A stretch of DNA of 64,000 bases from Hymenobacter convexus (GTDB taxonomy: Bacteria; Bacteroidota; Bacteroidia; Cytophagales; Hymenobacteraceae), in NCBI RefSeq assembly GCF_030580955.1, contig NZ_JAUQON010000007.1, forward strand, positions 186,001-250,000, in the 5' to 3' direction. Position 1 is the first letter of the stretch. Each line of letters opens with the position of its first letter. The translations under genes and the position numbers were made by a program. The notes under the pieces are model-generated. The model ran no database searches. It saw only the letters and a list, made by a program, of their open reading frames with translations, and was not told the DNA's origin. This document shows, piece after piece, positions 16,097 to 23,253 of the stretch.

Positions 16097-16971
16097 TACG
16101 AAGTGGCTTTTTGGGCTTTGAGGCGTTCCTGGTATTGCACGGCCAGGTCCTGCATTTCGGCCAGGATGAGGCGCGCGGGCTGGCCAGCGGTTTGCTGCAC
16201 CGTGCCGAAGGCCCCGCCGGATAGCTTGCGCAGCACCGGCTCCCACTGCGGGCCTTTTTGCGGGCGCTTGTCATCTTCGTCGGCCATGGCAAACACGTCG
16301 GGAAATTCGACGGCCAGCTGGGCGCGGCAGCCGCGGTACCAGGTGAGCACGGCCAGCTTCTCGATTTCGGGCAGGGCTGCCACGCGCGGGGTGCGCAGCT
16401 CCAGCTGGTGCTCGTTGAAGGGCACACGCACGTCGCCGTTCCAGTCCGGGTCGGTGGGGGAGGCGTTCTGCTCCACCATGCCGCCGGCCACGGTGACCCG
16501 GCGGGCTGGGCGGTAGAGCACGGCTAGGAACTGGTCGAGGTAGGTAGAGCGGTTGTTGAGCCGGACCCGCTGGCCGAGCAGGTGGTACTGCACGAAAAAG
16601 GTGTCGGCGAACATGAACTCGCCGAAGGTGAGGTTGCTGAAGCTGGCGCGCGGGCCGTGCCAGGTGGTCACGCCCTCGCGCCAGTGGCGGCCGGGAATGC
16701 GCAGGGTGGGCAGCAACTGCGCCGTGAGCCGGTGGTCATCCGATAAGACGAAGTCCGTGAGCGGCAGGAGCTGGGCCAGCACGTCGGACTCCAGGGCGCA
16801 GAGCAGGGGGAGCTGGAAGTCGGTGAGCAGGCTGAGCATTTCCAGCCGCCAGCCCGCGTTCAAGGCGGTGCCGTAGAAGTGGGCCAGCACCTGCAGCAGC
16901 TGCCGGCGCGTCATCTCGTTCCAAGTGGAAGGCACCTGTTTGGTGGTGGTGCCGATTTGCAGGGTATTCAT
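16096..16971 (-). CDS. Phage protein at head of the tail operon, unrecognised
   Basis: 291 residues from the ATG at 16971. The open frame continues upstream through a terminator and leader, so the internal ATG is the real start. Helical, with a basic/acidic segment ADEDDKRPQKG near residue 225 and a C-terminal helix ending KAQKATS. Family not recognised. It is the first gene after a terminator and a conserved leader, so it begins the tail transcription unit. Confidence 0.6.
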   Translation of the reverse strand: MNTLQIGTTTKQVPSTWNEMTRRQLLQVLAHFYGTALNAGWRLEMLSLLTDFQLPLLCALESDVLAQLLPLTDFVLSDDHRLTAQLLPTLRIPGRHWREGVTTWHGPRASFSNLTFGEFMFADTFFVQYHLLGQRVRLNNRSTYLDQFLAVLYRPARRVTVAGGMVEQNASPTDPDWNGDVRVPFNEHQLELRTPRVAALPEIEKLAVLTWYRGCRAQLAVEFPDVFAMADEDDKRPQKGPQWEPVLRKLSGGAFGTVQQTAGQPARLILAEMQDLAVQYQERLKAQKATS

Positions 16972-17018
16972 GCCCCGAAATTGCCGGCCCCTGCCACGGC
17001 AGGAAAGGACACAAAAAA
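16972..17018 (-). promoter_or_regulatory. Conserved phage leader (late promoter candidate), copy A
   Basis: On the minus strand: TTTTTTGTGTCCTTTCC, then the palindrome CCTGCCGTGGCAGG (16990-17003), then GGCCGGCAATTTCGGGGC and the ATG. Closely similar sequences precede the genes starting at 22927, 27527 and 31403. Each also follows a terminator hairpin. Promoter or antitermination function is inferred from repetition and position. Confidence 0.6.
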
Positions 17019-17041
17019 GCCCCGCCGGGTGGGGCGGGGCT
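17013..17041 (-). terminator. Terminator before the tail operon
   Basis: Stem AGCCCCGCC / GGCGGGGCT followed by TTTTTT on the minus strand. It would end transcripts from the 17059-17508 gene. The same hairpin occurs at 31465-31488. Confidence 0.85.
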
Positions 17042-17058
17042 TCGTGCACCGGTTAGTA

Positions 17059-17508
17059 TTACAAACGGCGGAGGTGGTTCAAATAGTCTTGTAGCCACTC
17101 TTGTTGAAAGTTCGGTTCGGGCAAGCTGCTTAAGTGAACCGGTCGGACTACGCTTCTGCCGTCAGGTGAGATTGATGCAATGCGTGGCAATTCATCCGAC
17201 CATATAAGCCGGTGCTCCCAATTAGCGGCAGTGGGAGATGTAGCCAAGCCGAGCTTAATGCGGTCAAGGCCAAACATGCGCCACGGGTCCTCGGTAGTTT
17301 TAAGCAGGCCGAAGAGCTGTAAGTCGGTTAGAAAATTACTGCGTGAATCAATGCGAACATCTACGCCACGTTGGTCATGCGCTAGCTTGTAAATGGTATG
17401 CATAAACCCTTCGGGGCTAGCGGTTGATAACCAAGCGTTGTGTAAGGCATCAAAAAGCTCCTCGTCGGTTCTTGCCGTGACTTGGCGGCCAAGCATATCA
17501 AAGTTCAT
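17059..17508 (-). CDS. Hypothetical AT-rich insert gene in the late region
   Basis: 149 residues, not recognised; cytoplasmic. It contains ELFDALHNAWLSTASPEGFMHTIYKLAHDQ and WEHRLIWSDELPRIASISPDG. Codon use is AT-richer than in flanking structural genes, and a terminator follows directly, so it resembles an independently acquired moron gene. Its role is unknown. Confidence 0.65.
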   Translation of the reverse strand: MNFDMLGRQVTARTDEELFDALHNAWLSTASPEGFMHTIYKLAHDQRGVDVRIDSRSNFLTDLQLFGLLKTTEDPWRMFGLDRIKLGLATSPTAANWEHRLIWSDELPRIASISPDGRSVVRPVHLSSLPEPNFQQEWLQDYLNHLRRL

Positions 17509-17570
17509 CGTTTACAGTACTTAAATGTGGGTGGAAAAGATGCTATTTTATTGTCTGCAAGCAGGTTGAC

Positions 17571-17921
17571 CTAACTAAGCGTTTCCATCTGGAGTGTGCT
17601 TATGAAGTTGTCAATGTCAGCTTGTAACTGATGGATGGCTTTGTTAAGAAACCGCTGGGCTTCTGTACGCTTTGAATTTTTTGCCCATCCACCTTCTCTA
17701 TCCAACGTGTAACCGAGGCTTTGGATAGCATCGTGTCTGATATCAAACTCCTTGTTGACAAACATAGACCCAGGCCCTGGCTGATGCTGTGGCTGGAGTT
17801 CAACCGCGCTAATAATTCTCGCAGCTCTGTCGACATAACTGTCAAGTGCGTAAACTGAAGATGCATTGCCCATCTCCTGCTGGACCAATTTCAATTGGTC
17901 AATTGCTGTTTTGTAATCCAT
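17571..17921 (-). CDS. Hypothetical helical insert gene
   Basis: 116 residues, helical, not recognised. AT-rich upstream DNA (17922-17965, almost all A/T) may hold its own promoter. It is followed by the other AT-rich gene at 17059. Between lysis and tail modules, both look like accessory genes. Confidence 0.65.
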   Translation of the reverse strand: MDYKTAIDQLKLVQQEMGNASSVYALDSYVDRAARIISAVELQPQHQPGPGSMFVNKEFDIRHDAIQSLGYTLDREGGWAKNSKRTEAQRFLNKAIHQLQADIDNFISTLQMETLS

Positions 17922-17969
17922 TATTTTTTTGTTTAAAAAATTAAATAATTTATTTATACTGTCATAAAA

Positions 17970-17995
17970 GAACCCCAGCTGTATGGCTGGGGTTC
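17970..17995. terminator. Terminator after the small gene at 18012
   Basis: Stem GAACCCCAGC / GCTGGGGTTC, with AAAA before it on the + strand, giving TTTT after it on the minus strand. Confidence 0.75.
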
Positions 17996-18011
17996 AATTT
18001 CAATTAGATAT

Positions 18012-18275
18012 TTACAAAATGTGCTCTATCTCACGGATTCGCTGCTCTAGTCCCCCGATGACCTGCACAAGTTGCAATTCAAAGGTGCTCACCGGCGTGA
18101 GCGGGAAGAGGTTGTAGCGCTTGAACATCTCGTACATCACCACCGTGTCGACGAAGATGGGCTCCGCCAGCGGGGGCTCCAGCACTTTTTCAGGCGGTGG
18201 GGTCTTGGCGCCGCCGTCATCGTCATCAGGATTGCGGCCAAAGCCGATGGGCGGGGTCTTTTTACTCTTAGCCAT
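18012..18275 (-). CDS. Small hypothetical protein with C-terminal helix
   Basis: 87 residues from the ATG at 18275 (MAKSKKTPPIGFGRNPDDDDGG). Basic then acidic N-terminus, followed by a helical region ending LVQVIGGLEQRIREIEHIL, probably a short coiled coil. It lies alone between two terminators, downstream of a large inverted repeat. Function unknown. Confidence 0.6.
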   Translation of the reverse strand: MAKSKKTPPIGFGRNPDDDDGGAKTPPPEKVLEPPLAEPIFVDTVVMYEMFKRYNLFPLTPVSTFELQLVQVIGGLEQRIREIEHIL

Positions 18276-18307
18276 AGCAGCAGTCGGGCAAGCCGGGGAA
18301 AATCGCT

Positions 18308-18419
18308 GCAAACACTTCTGGGCCGTTCGCCCTGAGCATAGCGGTCACGCTCCGCCACTACTTCCCCGGCCGTTTTCTGACGGCCGAAGCGAACGGGGTA
18401 ATTATCCAGAAGTGTTTGC
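18308..18419. repeat. Nested inverted repeat in the lysis/tail intergenic region
   Basis: Outer 14-bp arms GCAAACACTTCTGG (18308-18321) and CCAGAAGTGTTTGC (18406-18419) are perfect. Inner 8-bp arms CCGTTCGC (18323-18330) and GCGAACGG (18389-18396) are also perfect. A further GGCCGT/ACGGCC hairpin sits inside. It lies upstream of the gene starting at 18275. Possible roles are a structured leader, a recombinase target or a protein-binding region. Confidence 0.75.
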
Positions 18420-18434
18420 TTGGCAAAGATAGCA

Positions 18435-18471
18435 AAACCGCCCGCCTGCGCTGGGTGCTGGCGGGCGGTTT
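18435..18471 (-). terminator. Terminator after the lysis cassette
   Basis: 12-bp stem AAACCGCCCGCC / GGCGGGCGGTTT overlapping the stop codon of the u-spanin-like gene, followed by TTTT on the minus strand. Confidence 0.85.
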
Positions 18472-18841
18472 AATTCGCCCGGCACGGTAGCAGTCTATGC
18501 CCCCGGAGCCAGAATCCCAGGGCCAGCAAGGCCAGCCCAGCCCCTAGTATCCAGCCCCAGGGGGTGCGCTTTTCGGTAGCAGTGGCGGTGCTGCCGGCGC
18601 CGATGGCCGGCGCGGTGGCCCGCTGGCCGGCTTTCGTATTGTCGGTGGCGGTGGGCGTGGCCACGTTGCCGGTACCGGCCTGCGTGATGAAATTCACCGG
18701 GCCGGTGATGGTGATTTTCTTCGCCTGCAGCGCTGGCATCAGGGGCAGTGTGTCGTTGGTCGTGACCATGGGCACCCGCCAGACCGCACGGCTGCAGCCC
18801 ATCACTGACGACAGGCAACAGACAATTAGGAGCTTCTTCAT
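18470..18841 (-). CDS. u-spanin-like lipoprotein (lysis)
   Basis: 123 residues from the ATG at 18841. N-terminal lipoprotein signal with lipobox VMGC (Cys near residue 16). A Thr/Ala-rich periplasmic stretch follows, then one C-terminal transmembrane helix WGWILGAGLALLALGFWLRG (about 94-113) with a short basic tail. A lipid anchor at one end and an inner-membrane helix at the other is the topology of unimolecular spanins such as T1 gp11, which fuse the two membranes in the last step of lysis. Its place directly after the endolysin supports this. The pre-duplication junction with the lysin was probably ATGA. Confidence 0.7.
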   Translation of the reverse strand: MKKLLIVCCLSSVMGCSRAVWRVPMVTTNDTLPLMPALQAKKITITGPVNFITQAGTGNVATPTATDNTKAGQRATAPAIGAGSTATATEKRTPWGWILGAGLALLALGFWLRGHRLLPCRAN

Positions 18842-18927
18842 TTGTATTGGGGATTGTCGACGACGTTGGCCACGGCCGCCACTCATTTGTATTGGGGATT
18901 GTCGACGACGTTGGCCACGGCCGCCAC
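18838..18927. repeat. Perfect 45-bp tandem duplication at the end of the endolysin gene
   Basis: Units 18838-18882 and 18883-18927 are identical. The right unit is the last 14 codons plus stop of the endolysin. The left unit lies after the stop and supplies the ATG of the u-spanin-like gene. Confidence 0.9.
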
Positions 18928-19455
18928 CATGCGCTTGAGTCGCCAGTTCACGAACACGCCCTCGCCTTCGCGCTGCAGGGCCCCGCTTCCGCCGGTGTTG
19001 CCCCCTACCGCGCGGCAGCTGGGCCCGCTGCCCCAGACGATGAGCATCTCGACGTGGCAGATTTCGGCGTGCCCCCACGTAAAACCCAGCAAGTCACCGG
19101 GCTGAGGCAGGGGGCGGCCGGCCAGTTGCACGCCGTTGCGCCAAATGGTGTGGGCGGCGTCGAACCAGGCCTTGGCTTTGCCGAAGCGCGGCACGAGGAG
19201 CCCTGCCCGGCGTAGCTCGACGACGACCGTCCACGAGCACCAGGCGTCGCCGGCCCGGCCGCCGGCTTCGCGGATAAGGGCTTCGACTTCCTTACCGCGG
19301 TTGAATCCACGCTCCCGGATGCCGACGAGCCGGTTGGCTTCGGCCACGATGCGGGCGCGGAGGCCGGCACCGCCGTCATGGCCACCGTCACCAGCTGCGT
19401 GGCCAGGTGCAGCACATAGGCCAAGGATAACAAGCAGAAGGATAAGCGTACGCAT
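18883..19455 (-). CDS. Secreted CHAP/NlpC-type endolysin
   Basis: 190 residues. Signal peptide MRTLILLLVILGLCAAPGHA, then a papain-like amidase/peptidase domain: catalytic C73 in GDAWCSWTVV, catalytic H134 in GHAEICHVEML, and a likely third residue near N153 in GGNTGG. This arrangement matches CHAP-like cell-wall hydrolases. Export by Sec means it does not need a large-hole holin. The lysis role is supported by the membrane proteins upstream and the spanin-like lipoprotein downstream. The 5' 450 nt of this gene overlap the end of the holin candidate in another frame. Confidence 0.8.
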   Translation of the reverse strand: MRTLILLLVILGLCAAPGHAAGDGGHDGGAGLRARIVAEANRLVGIRERGFNRGKEVEALIREAGGRAGDAWCSWTVVVELRRAGLLVPRFGKAKAWFDAAHTIWRNGVQLAGRPLPQPGDLLGFTWGHAEICHVEMLIVWGSGPSCRAVGGNTGGSGALQREGEGVFVNWRLKRMVAAVANVVDNPQYK

Positions 19456-19829
19456 CGGATGAGAAAAGTGAACTGGTTGACTTTGCGCCGCTCGGTCAGC
19501 TGTGCCAGGCGGGCGGGGTAAATGTTGGCCTCCTCATAAAGCGGCTTGCGCAACTCCTCCGTGAGGTTTTCGAAGAGCTTGGCTTCGCCCTCCAGGCTCT
19601 CGGCCTGGTACTCGTGGAAGCGCGGCAGAAACTTCTCGTACACGAACAAGCTGCCGTGCAGCACCCCACTCATGAGCAGGGCCGCCAGGCCCAGCACGTT
19701 GAGGATTTCGATACCGAATGCGCCAGCCGTGGGGTCGAGGATGCGCAGCACCGGCGGCAGCACCACGAAAATGAGGCCGGTAGCAAACAGACCCTTGGTG
19801 GCCTGGCGGATGTAGTTGGGGATGGGCAT
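19005..19829 (-). CDS. Membrane protein, holin candidate with overlapping 3' end
   Basis: 274 residues from the ATG at 19829. The first 145 residues are credible: hydrophobic helices at about 14-30 (GLFATGLIFVVLPPVL), 41-62 (EILNVLGLAALLMSGVLHGSLFVY) and 120-140 (FLIRCVRLSFCLLSLAYVLHLA), with a charged helical stretch in between. From about residue 126 the gene runs for 450 nt inside the endolysin gene in a different frame, and this tail is a Pro/Ser/Ala text typical of GC-rich shadow reading. Either the protein really has a long overprinted tail, or a frameshift removed an earlier stop. A holin role is inferred from membrane topology and neighbours. Confidence 0.6.
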   Translation of the reverse strand: MPIPNYIRQATKGLFATGLIFVVLPPVLRILDPTAGAFGIEILNVLGLAALLMSGVLHGSLFVYEKFLPRFHEYQAESLEGEAKLFENLTEELRKPLYEEANIYPARLAQLTERRKVNQFTFLIRCVRLSFCLLSLAYVLHLATQLVTVAMTAVPASAPASWPKPTGSSASGSVDSTAVRKSKPLSAKPAAGPATPGARGRSSSSYAGQGSSCRASAKPRPGSTPPTPFGATACNWPAAPCLSPVTCWVLRGGTPKSATSRCSSSGAAGPAAAR

Positions 19830-19834
19830 AACGA

Positions 19835-20164
19835 TTAGTGGTTGTGGGCCTGAATCCACTGATCGTGCAGGGCGGCACGCTGCTCCAGCGAGTTGAGGCG
19901 GGTGTCATAAATTCGGTGGGCGGCCTGCTCTTCCTTGCCGTTTTGCTTCAGGTCCTCGATTTGGGCGCCCTGCACTTTGACGGTGGTGAGCAGCTCCAGC
20001 AGGTTGCGGTTGGTTTCGCGCATCTCCGTGCCGGTGGAGTTAATGGCGAAAGTGTAGAGGCCCTGCACCAGCAGCAGCAGGAAGGCGCACACGCCCACCA
20101 GTATCCAGTTGCGGGTTTGATGCTGGCTGATTTCGATTTTTTCGGGGGTCACGTCGGGCGTCAT
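19835..20164 (-). CDS. Single-pass membrane coiled-coil protein of the lysis cassette
   Basis: 109 residues. Cytoplasmic N-terminus with a Pro/Glu-rich start, one transmembrane helix WILVGVCAFLLLLVQGLYTFAI (about 20-41), then a periplasmic coiled coil (residues 50-105, rich in Glu, Gln and Leu). This resembles inner-membrane spanins or holin-associated proteins. It is the first gene of the lysis group and lies 5 nt before the holin candidate. With a u-spanin-like protein also present, its exact role is open. Confidence 0.6.
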   Translation of the reverse strand: MTPDVTPEKIEISQHQTRNWILVGVCAFLLLLVQGLYTFAINSTGTEMRETNRNLLELLTTVKVQGAQIEDLKQNGKEEQAAHRIYDTRLNSLEQRAALHDQWIQAHNH

Positions 20165-20165
20165 C

Positions 20166-21182
20166 TTAGCAGGCTCTGTAGGTTTTGGCGGTGTAGTCGC
20201 GGGCCTGTGGAGCGGCGGGCGCGGTGTAGGCGCTGGAATGGAAGTAGGTGGCGAAACGGGTGGCCGAGGCCGTGCGGTCGAGGTAGGCCGTGAGCTGGCG
20301 CAGCCACCGGGCGCCGGTGAGCAGCGCCTGGTCGGCCTTGCTCTTCAGCAGCTGGTCGAGGCCGGCGTCGGCTTCCTTCGAGTTGCTGTCATCGATGCGG
20401 GCCACCATCAGCTCAATGCCGTCGCCGGTGAAGCGCAGGCCCATTTCGGGCGTGGCGTGGCCCACCGTCAGGCTGGCCAGCGCCGGCAGCACGTAGGTGC
20501 GCAGCAGGTTCTGGTTGTCCGAGGTGAGCGCGCGGGCCAGCGTCTGCTCGCGCAGCTCCTGCAGGAACTCGTGGCCCAGCACGCGGCCCAGCTCGAAGTG
20601 CTCCAGCCGGCGGCGCACCGGGCCCAGCAGCGCAAACACGGCCCGCGAGTCGCCGATGTTCTCGTACTCCTGGAAGGCGGCCGTGCTGGTGAACAACTCC
20701 CGGCGGTGGCGCTGGCCGGCGTCGGACGTGGCCCAGGCCTGCAGCTCGGGCGAGGACGGGTAATTGTCCTCCAGCCACTGCACCAGCGTGTCGACGTCGC
20801 GCAGCCCGCGGCGCTGCAGCACGGCCTGCGCCTGGTTGGTTTGCCACTGAAAGGCCGTCTTGCTGGTTTCCGACACGATGATGTGCACGCCGGTGCCGTC
20901 GATGACGACCTGGTGCTCGGGCAGGCCGATGGCGGTGGCCAGGCGGGCCAGCGGCGCCTGCACCAGGCGCAGCACCTCCGCGGCCAGGTCGTCGGGCGAG
21001 TCGGGGTCGAAGCCGTCGGCGTCGTAGGCGGCCTGCAGCCAGTCGGCCAGCGGCCGGCCCAGCAGCTGCCGGATGGCGGTGCGCTCCACGTCGCGCAGGG
21101 CGATGGCGATGGCCGGCGGGATTTCCTTGGCGTCAATCGAGACGAATTGCCGCAGCTCGTCGATGGTTTTGAGGAGGGACAT
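20166..21182 (-). CDS. Phage head/connector protein, DUF6712-like
   Basis: 338 residues, helical. The start MSLLKTIDELRQFVSIDAKEIPPAIAIALRD and the position directly after portal resemble, from memory, the DUF6712 proteins of Bacteroidota phages. A head-completion role is an inference. The start overlaps the portal stop by one base, so the two are coupled. The C-terminus (ARDYTAKTYRAC) abuts the lysis cassette. Confidence 0.65.
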   Translation of the reverse strand: MSLLKTIDELRQFVSIDAKEIPPAIAIALRDVERTAIRQLLGRPLADWLQAAYDADGFDPDSPDDLAAEVLRLVQAPLARLATAIGLPEHQVVIDGTGVHIIVSETSKTAFQWQTNQAQAVLQRRGLRDVDTLVQWLEDNYPSSPELQAWATSDAGQRHRRELFTSTAAFQEYENIGDSRAVFALLGPVRRRLEHFELGRVLGHEFLQELREQTLARALTSDNQNLLRTYVLPALASLTVGHATPEMGLRFTGDGIELMVARIDDSNSKEADAGLDQLLKSKADQALLTGARWLRQLTAYLDRTASATRFATYFHSSAYTAPAAPQARDYTAKTYRAC

Positions 21183-22549
21183 CAGGGCGTCGTGTTAGGC
21201 GTGGTTTCGCTGTTCTTGTCCAACGTGTTGATTTCGGGGTTGAGGAAGCGGAACTCCAGCTCGGGGTCCCAGCCGTTGTAATCGCGCACCAGGTTGAGCA
21301 CCTCCAGAATCAAATCCTGGTAGAAAGCGTGGGTAGCGACGAAGGCATTGAAGGCCACGCGCTTGTCGGAGCCACTCCCCGCCCCCATGCCCTTGCCGGG
21401 CGAAATGCCGCTGAGCGTGGGGTCCACCTGCAGGGCGGTGTAGATGTGGCTGCTGGCCTCCTGCGAGTCCTCGATGTAGAGGCCCGACTTGATTTTGTCG
21501 TCGATGGCTGTGACGGTGAACACCTTGACAGGCGGGCCGCCGTTGGGGTCGGGCATGGTCACGGCCAGCACCGATTTGCCGGCCCCGTCCGTGCCCGCCA
21601 TCGTCTTCTCGAAGGCCTCCAGCTCCTCGGCAATGATGCTTTTGCGGTCGCCTTCCTTCTTCTCGGCCCAGTCCGGGTATTTCCACTCCCAGTAGCGGAC
21701 ATCGGCCTCGATGATGTACTTAATCGAGAGCTGGTTGATGAAGAGCTGCTTCTTGAACTCGGGAATGGCCTGCGCCACGTCGAGCCAGCCCGACTTGACG
21801 ATGACGTTCCACACCGCCAGCTGGTAAAGCGCCTGGCCGGGGCTGGGCAGCGAGAGCGGGAAGATGTACTTGAAGCCGCGCGTGTCGTTGCGCAGGCTTT
21901 CCACCACGTCGAAGTAGGGGTCGAGCACCGGCACCTGCGTGGTGTAGCCGTCGCCGGGCTGGGCCGCCGGCCAGTTGGCCGAGATGTACACCCACTTCGG
22001 CACCGCCTCGCCGGCCGCCTGCGCCGAGTAGCGGCAGAACGGCGTGTCCTGGATGCAGATGCTGGTAATCTGGCTGCGGTCGTTGCTGAGCACCAGCTCC
22101 GGAAAGGCGTTGGCGAAGTACATCAGCCCCTGAATGCCCTCGAACCCGAAGCGGCCCAGGTTGGATTTGCGAAAAAACTCCTTCACCACGTGGTCGTTCA
22201 CGCGCTGGAATATCTCCGAGCCGTCCTCCTTGAAGCCGATGACCTTGCCGTAAATGATGCCCTTGCCGTACACGGCGCGGGTTTTCCAGTCCAGTACCGG
22301 CTTGATGATGGTGCTCTTGCCAATGGCGGCCAGCACCTGCTGCGGGAAGTCGTTGCCCGGCCCCCAGGGCGCAATGACGCCGGTGGCCGTTTCCCTCGAG
22401 ACGGGCGTGGTGGGCGCCGCGCCGCCGGGCTTGGCGCTGTTGCGGCCGGCCCGCATGCCCGAAGCACCCAGCGCCCCCGGCGCGCGCAGGATGTTGCCGG
22501 TGGCCCGGTGGTACACGACGCCGTTGCCGGAAAAAAGGAATTGCTCCAT
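21182..22549 (-). CDS. Phage portal protein
   Basis: 455 residues. Features expected of a portal: N-terminal Gly/Ala-rich segment, DWKTRAVYGKGIIYGK region, a long central helical/beta portion (PLSLPSPGQALYQLAVWNVIVKSGW), and the C-terminal ALQVDPTLSGISPGKGMGAGSGSDKRVAFNAFVATH with the portal-like pattern before a helix (FYQDLILEVLNLVRDYNGWDPELEFRFLNPEI). It forms the DNA gate at the capsid vertex. It starts immediately after the stop of the small upstream gene, and TerL lies further upstream, the usual packaging order. Confidence 0.85.
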   Translation of the reverse strand: MEQFLFSGNGVVYHRATGNILRAPGALGASGMRAGRNSAKPGGAAPTTPVSRETATGVIAPWGPGNDFPQQVLAAIGKSTIIKPVLDWKTRAVYGKGIIYGKVIGFKEDGSEIFQRVNDHVVKEFFRKSNLGRFGFEGIQGLMYFANAFPELVLSNDRSQITSICIQDTPFCRYSAQAAGEAVPKWVYISANWPAAQPGDGYTTQVPVLDPYFDVVESLRNDTRGFKYIFPLSLPSPGQALYQLAVWNVIVKSGWLDVAQAIPEFKKQLFINQLSIKYIIEADVRYWEWKYPDWAEKKEGDRKSIIAEELEAFEKTMAGTDGAGKSVLAVTMPDPNGGPPVKVFTVTAIDDKIKSGLYIEDSQEASSHIYTALQVDPTLSGISPGKGMGAGSGSDKRVAFNAFVATHAFYQDLILEVLNLVRDYNGWDPELEFRFLNPEINTLDKNSETTPNTTP

Positions 22550-22927
22550 TTAGATGTACACTTTGCGCCCCGCGACGTGCGTGAGCAGGTAAATGTGAAT
22601 TTTCACGAGGGCCCCGGTGCGGGTATCGACCAGGTTGCGGGTGGCATGGCGCCAGTGGTCCGGGTTTTTGGGGCCGGCCGGCACCGGCACCTGCCCGTCG
22701 GCCGCGACGCGGGCGCGGTCGGCGTCGGTCTCCTCCCCTTCCCGCGGCGCGCGCAGCTCCCCGGCCGCCTGGCGGTGGCCCCGGCCGATGCGCGCCGCCG
22801 GCAGCTTGCCAAAATCGCCGCCGGTTTTGCGGCGCCGGTCGCACTTTACCCACTGCACGGCAACGGGCGCGGGCCCGTCGAGCAGGTCCAAGGCGTCTTT
22901 TAATCGGATGGTGGCGGGGCTTTCCAT
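22550..22927 (-). CDS. Small basic phage protein between terminase and portal
   Basis: 125 residues from the ATG at 22927 (MESPATIRLKDALDLLDGPAPVAVQWVKCDRRR). Basic, with PKNPDHWRHATRNLVDTRTGALVKIHIYLLTHVAGRKVYI at the end. Not recognised; it may be a head or packaging accessory. Its start is preceded by a copy of the conserved phage leader, so it opens a transcription unit containing portal and lysis genes. Confidence 0.65.
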   Translation of the reverse strand: MESPATIRLKDALDLLDGPAPVAVQWVKCDRRRKTGGDFGKLPAARIGRGHRQAAGELRAPREGEETDADRARVAADGQVPVPAGPKNPDHWRHATRNLVDTRTGALVKIHIYLLTHVAGRKVYI

Positions 22928-22978
22928 TGGTGCCACGAAGTAGGCCCGGCACCGAGGCAGGGAAAAGGACACAAAACC
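22928..22978 (-). promoter_or_regulatory. Conserved phage leader, copy D
   Basis: Minus strand GTTTTGTGTCCTTTTCCC, then TGCCTCGGTGCCGGG and CTTCGTGGCACC before the ATG at 22927. A weaker TTTTTGTGCCATTTCGGGGC copy lies just upstream (22991-23010). Apart from these and the terminator at 23207, the 326-bp gap 22928-23253 shows nothing. Confidence 0.55.
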
Positions 22979-23202
22979 GCATCAGAGGCCCCGAAATGGC
23001 ACAAAAAGCCAATCTCACGGCCTATTGCGTTTGCGCGCCGGAATCGGCCTTTTTAGGGTGCGACGGTGTTTCATAGTCTCACCAGTCGAGCGCAAGACCC
23101 CGGCTTGCACTGTCGGCCGTTGGCAATTGCCGGGGGCTGCCTCGGGGATATCTGTGGGGACCTACCCTCTTCGGCCGTCGACGGTGCTGGGGTTCGGGCA
23201 AA

Positions 23203-23232
23203 CAAAAAGCCCCGACCGCAGGGTCGGGGCTT
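23203..23232 (-). terminator. Terminator after the large terminase gene
   Basis: 11-bp stem AAGCCCCGACC / GGTCGGGGCTT followed by TTTTTG on the minus strand, 22 nt after the terminase stop. Confidence 0.85.
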
Positions 23233-23253
23233 TGGCACTGGAGGCAGGTGGGC

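Noticed and set aside
16247..16427. Extension of the SprB-repeat gene up to 16427
   Set aside because: The extra 289 residues are Arg/Pro/Ala text overlapping two genes; the ATG at 15560 begins the credible protein.
21329..22903. 524-codon + strand open frame opposite the portal gene
   Set aside because: No recognisable features; the minus strand carries the portal and its neighbour.
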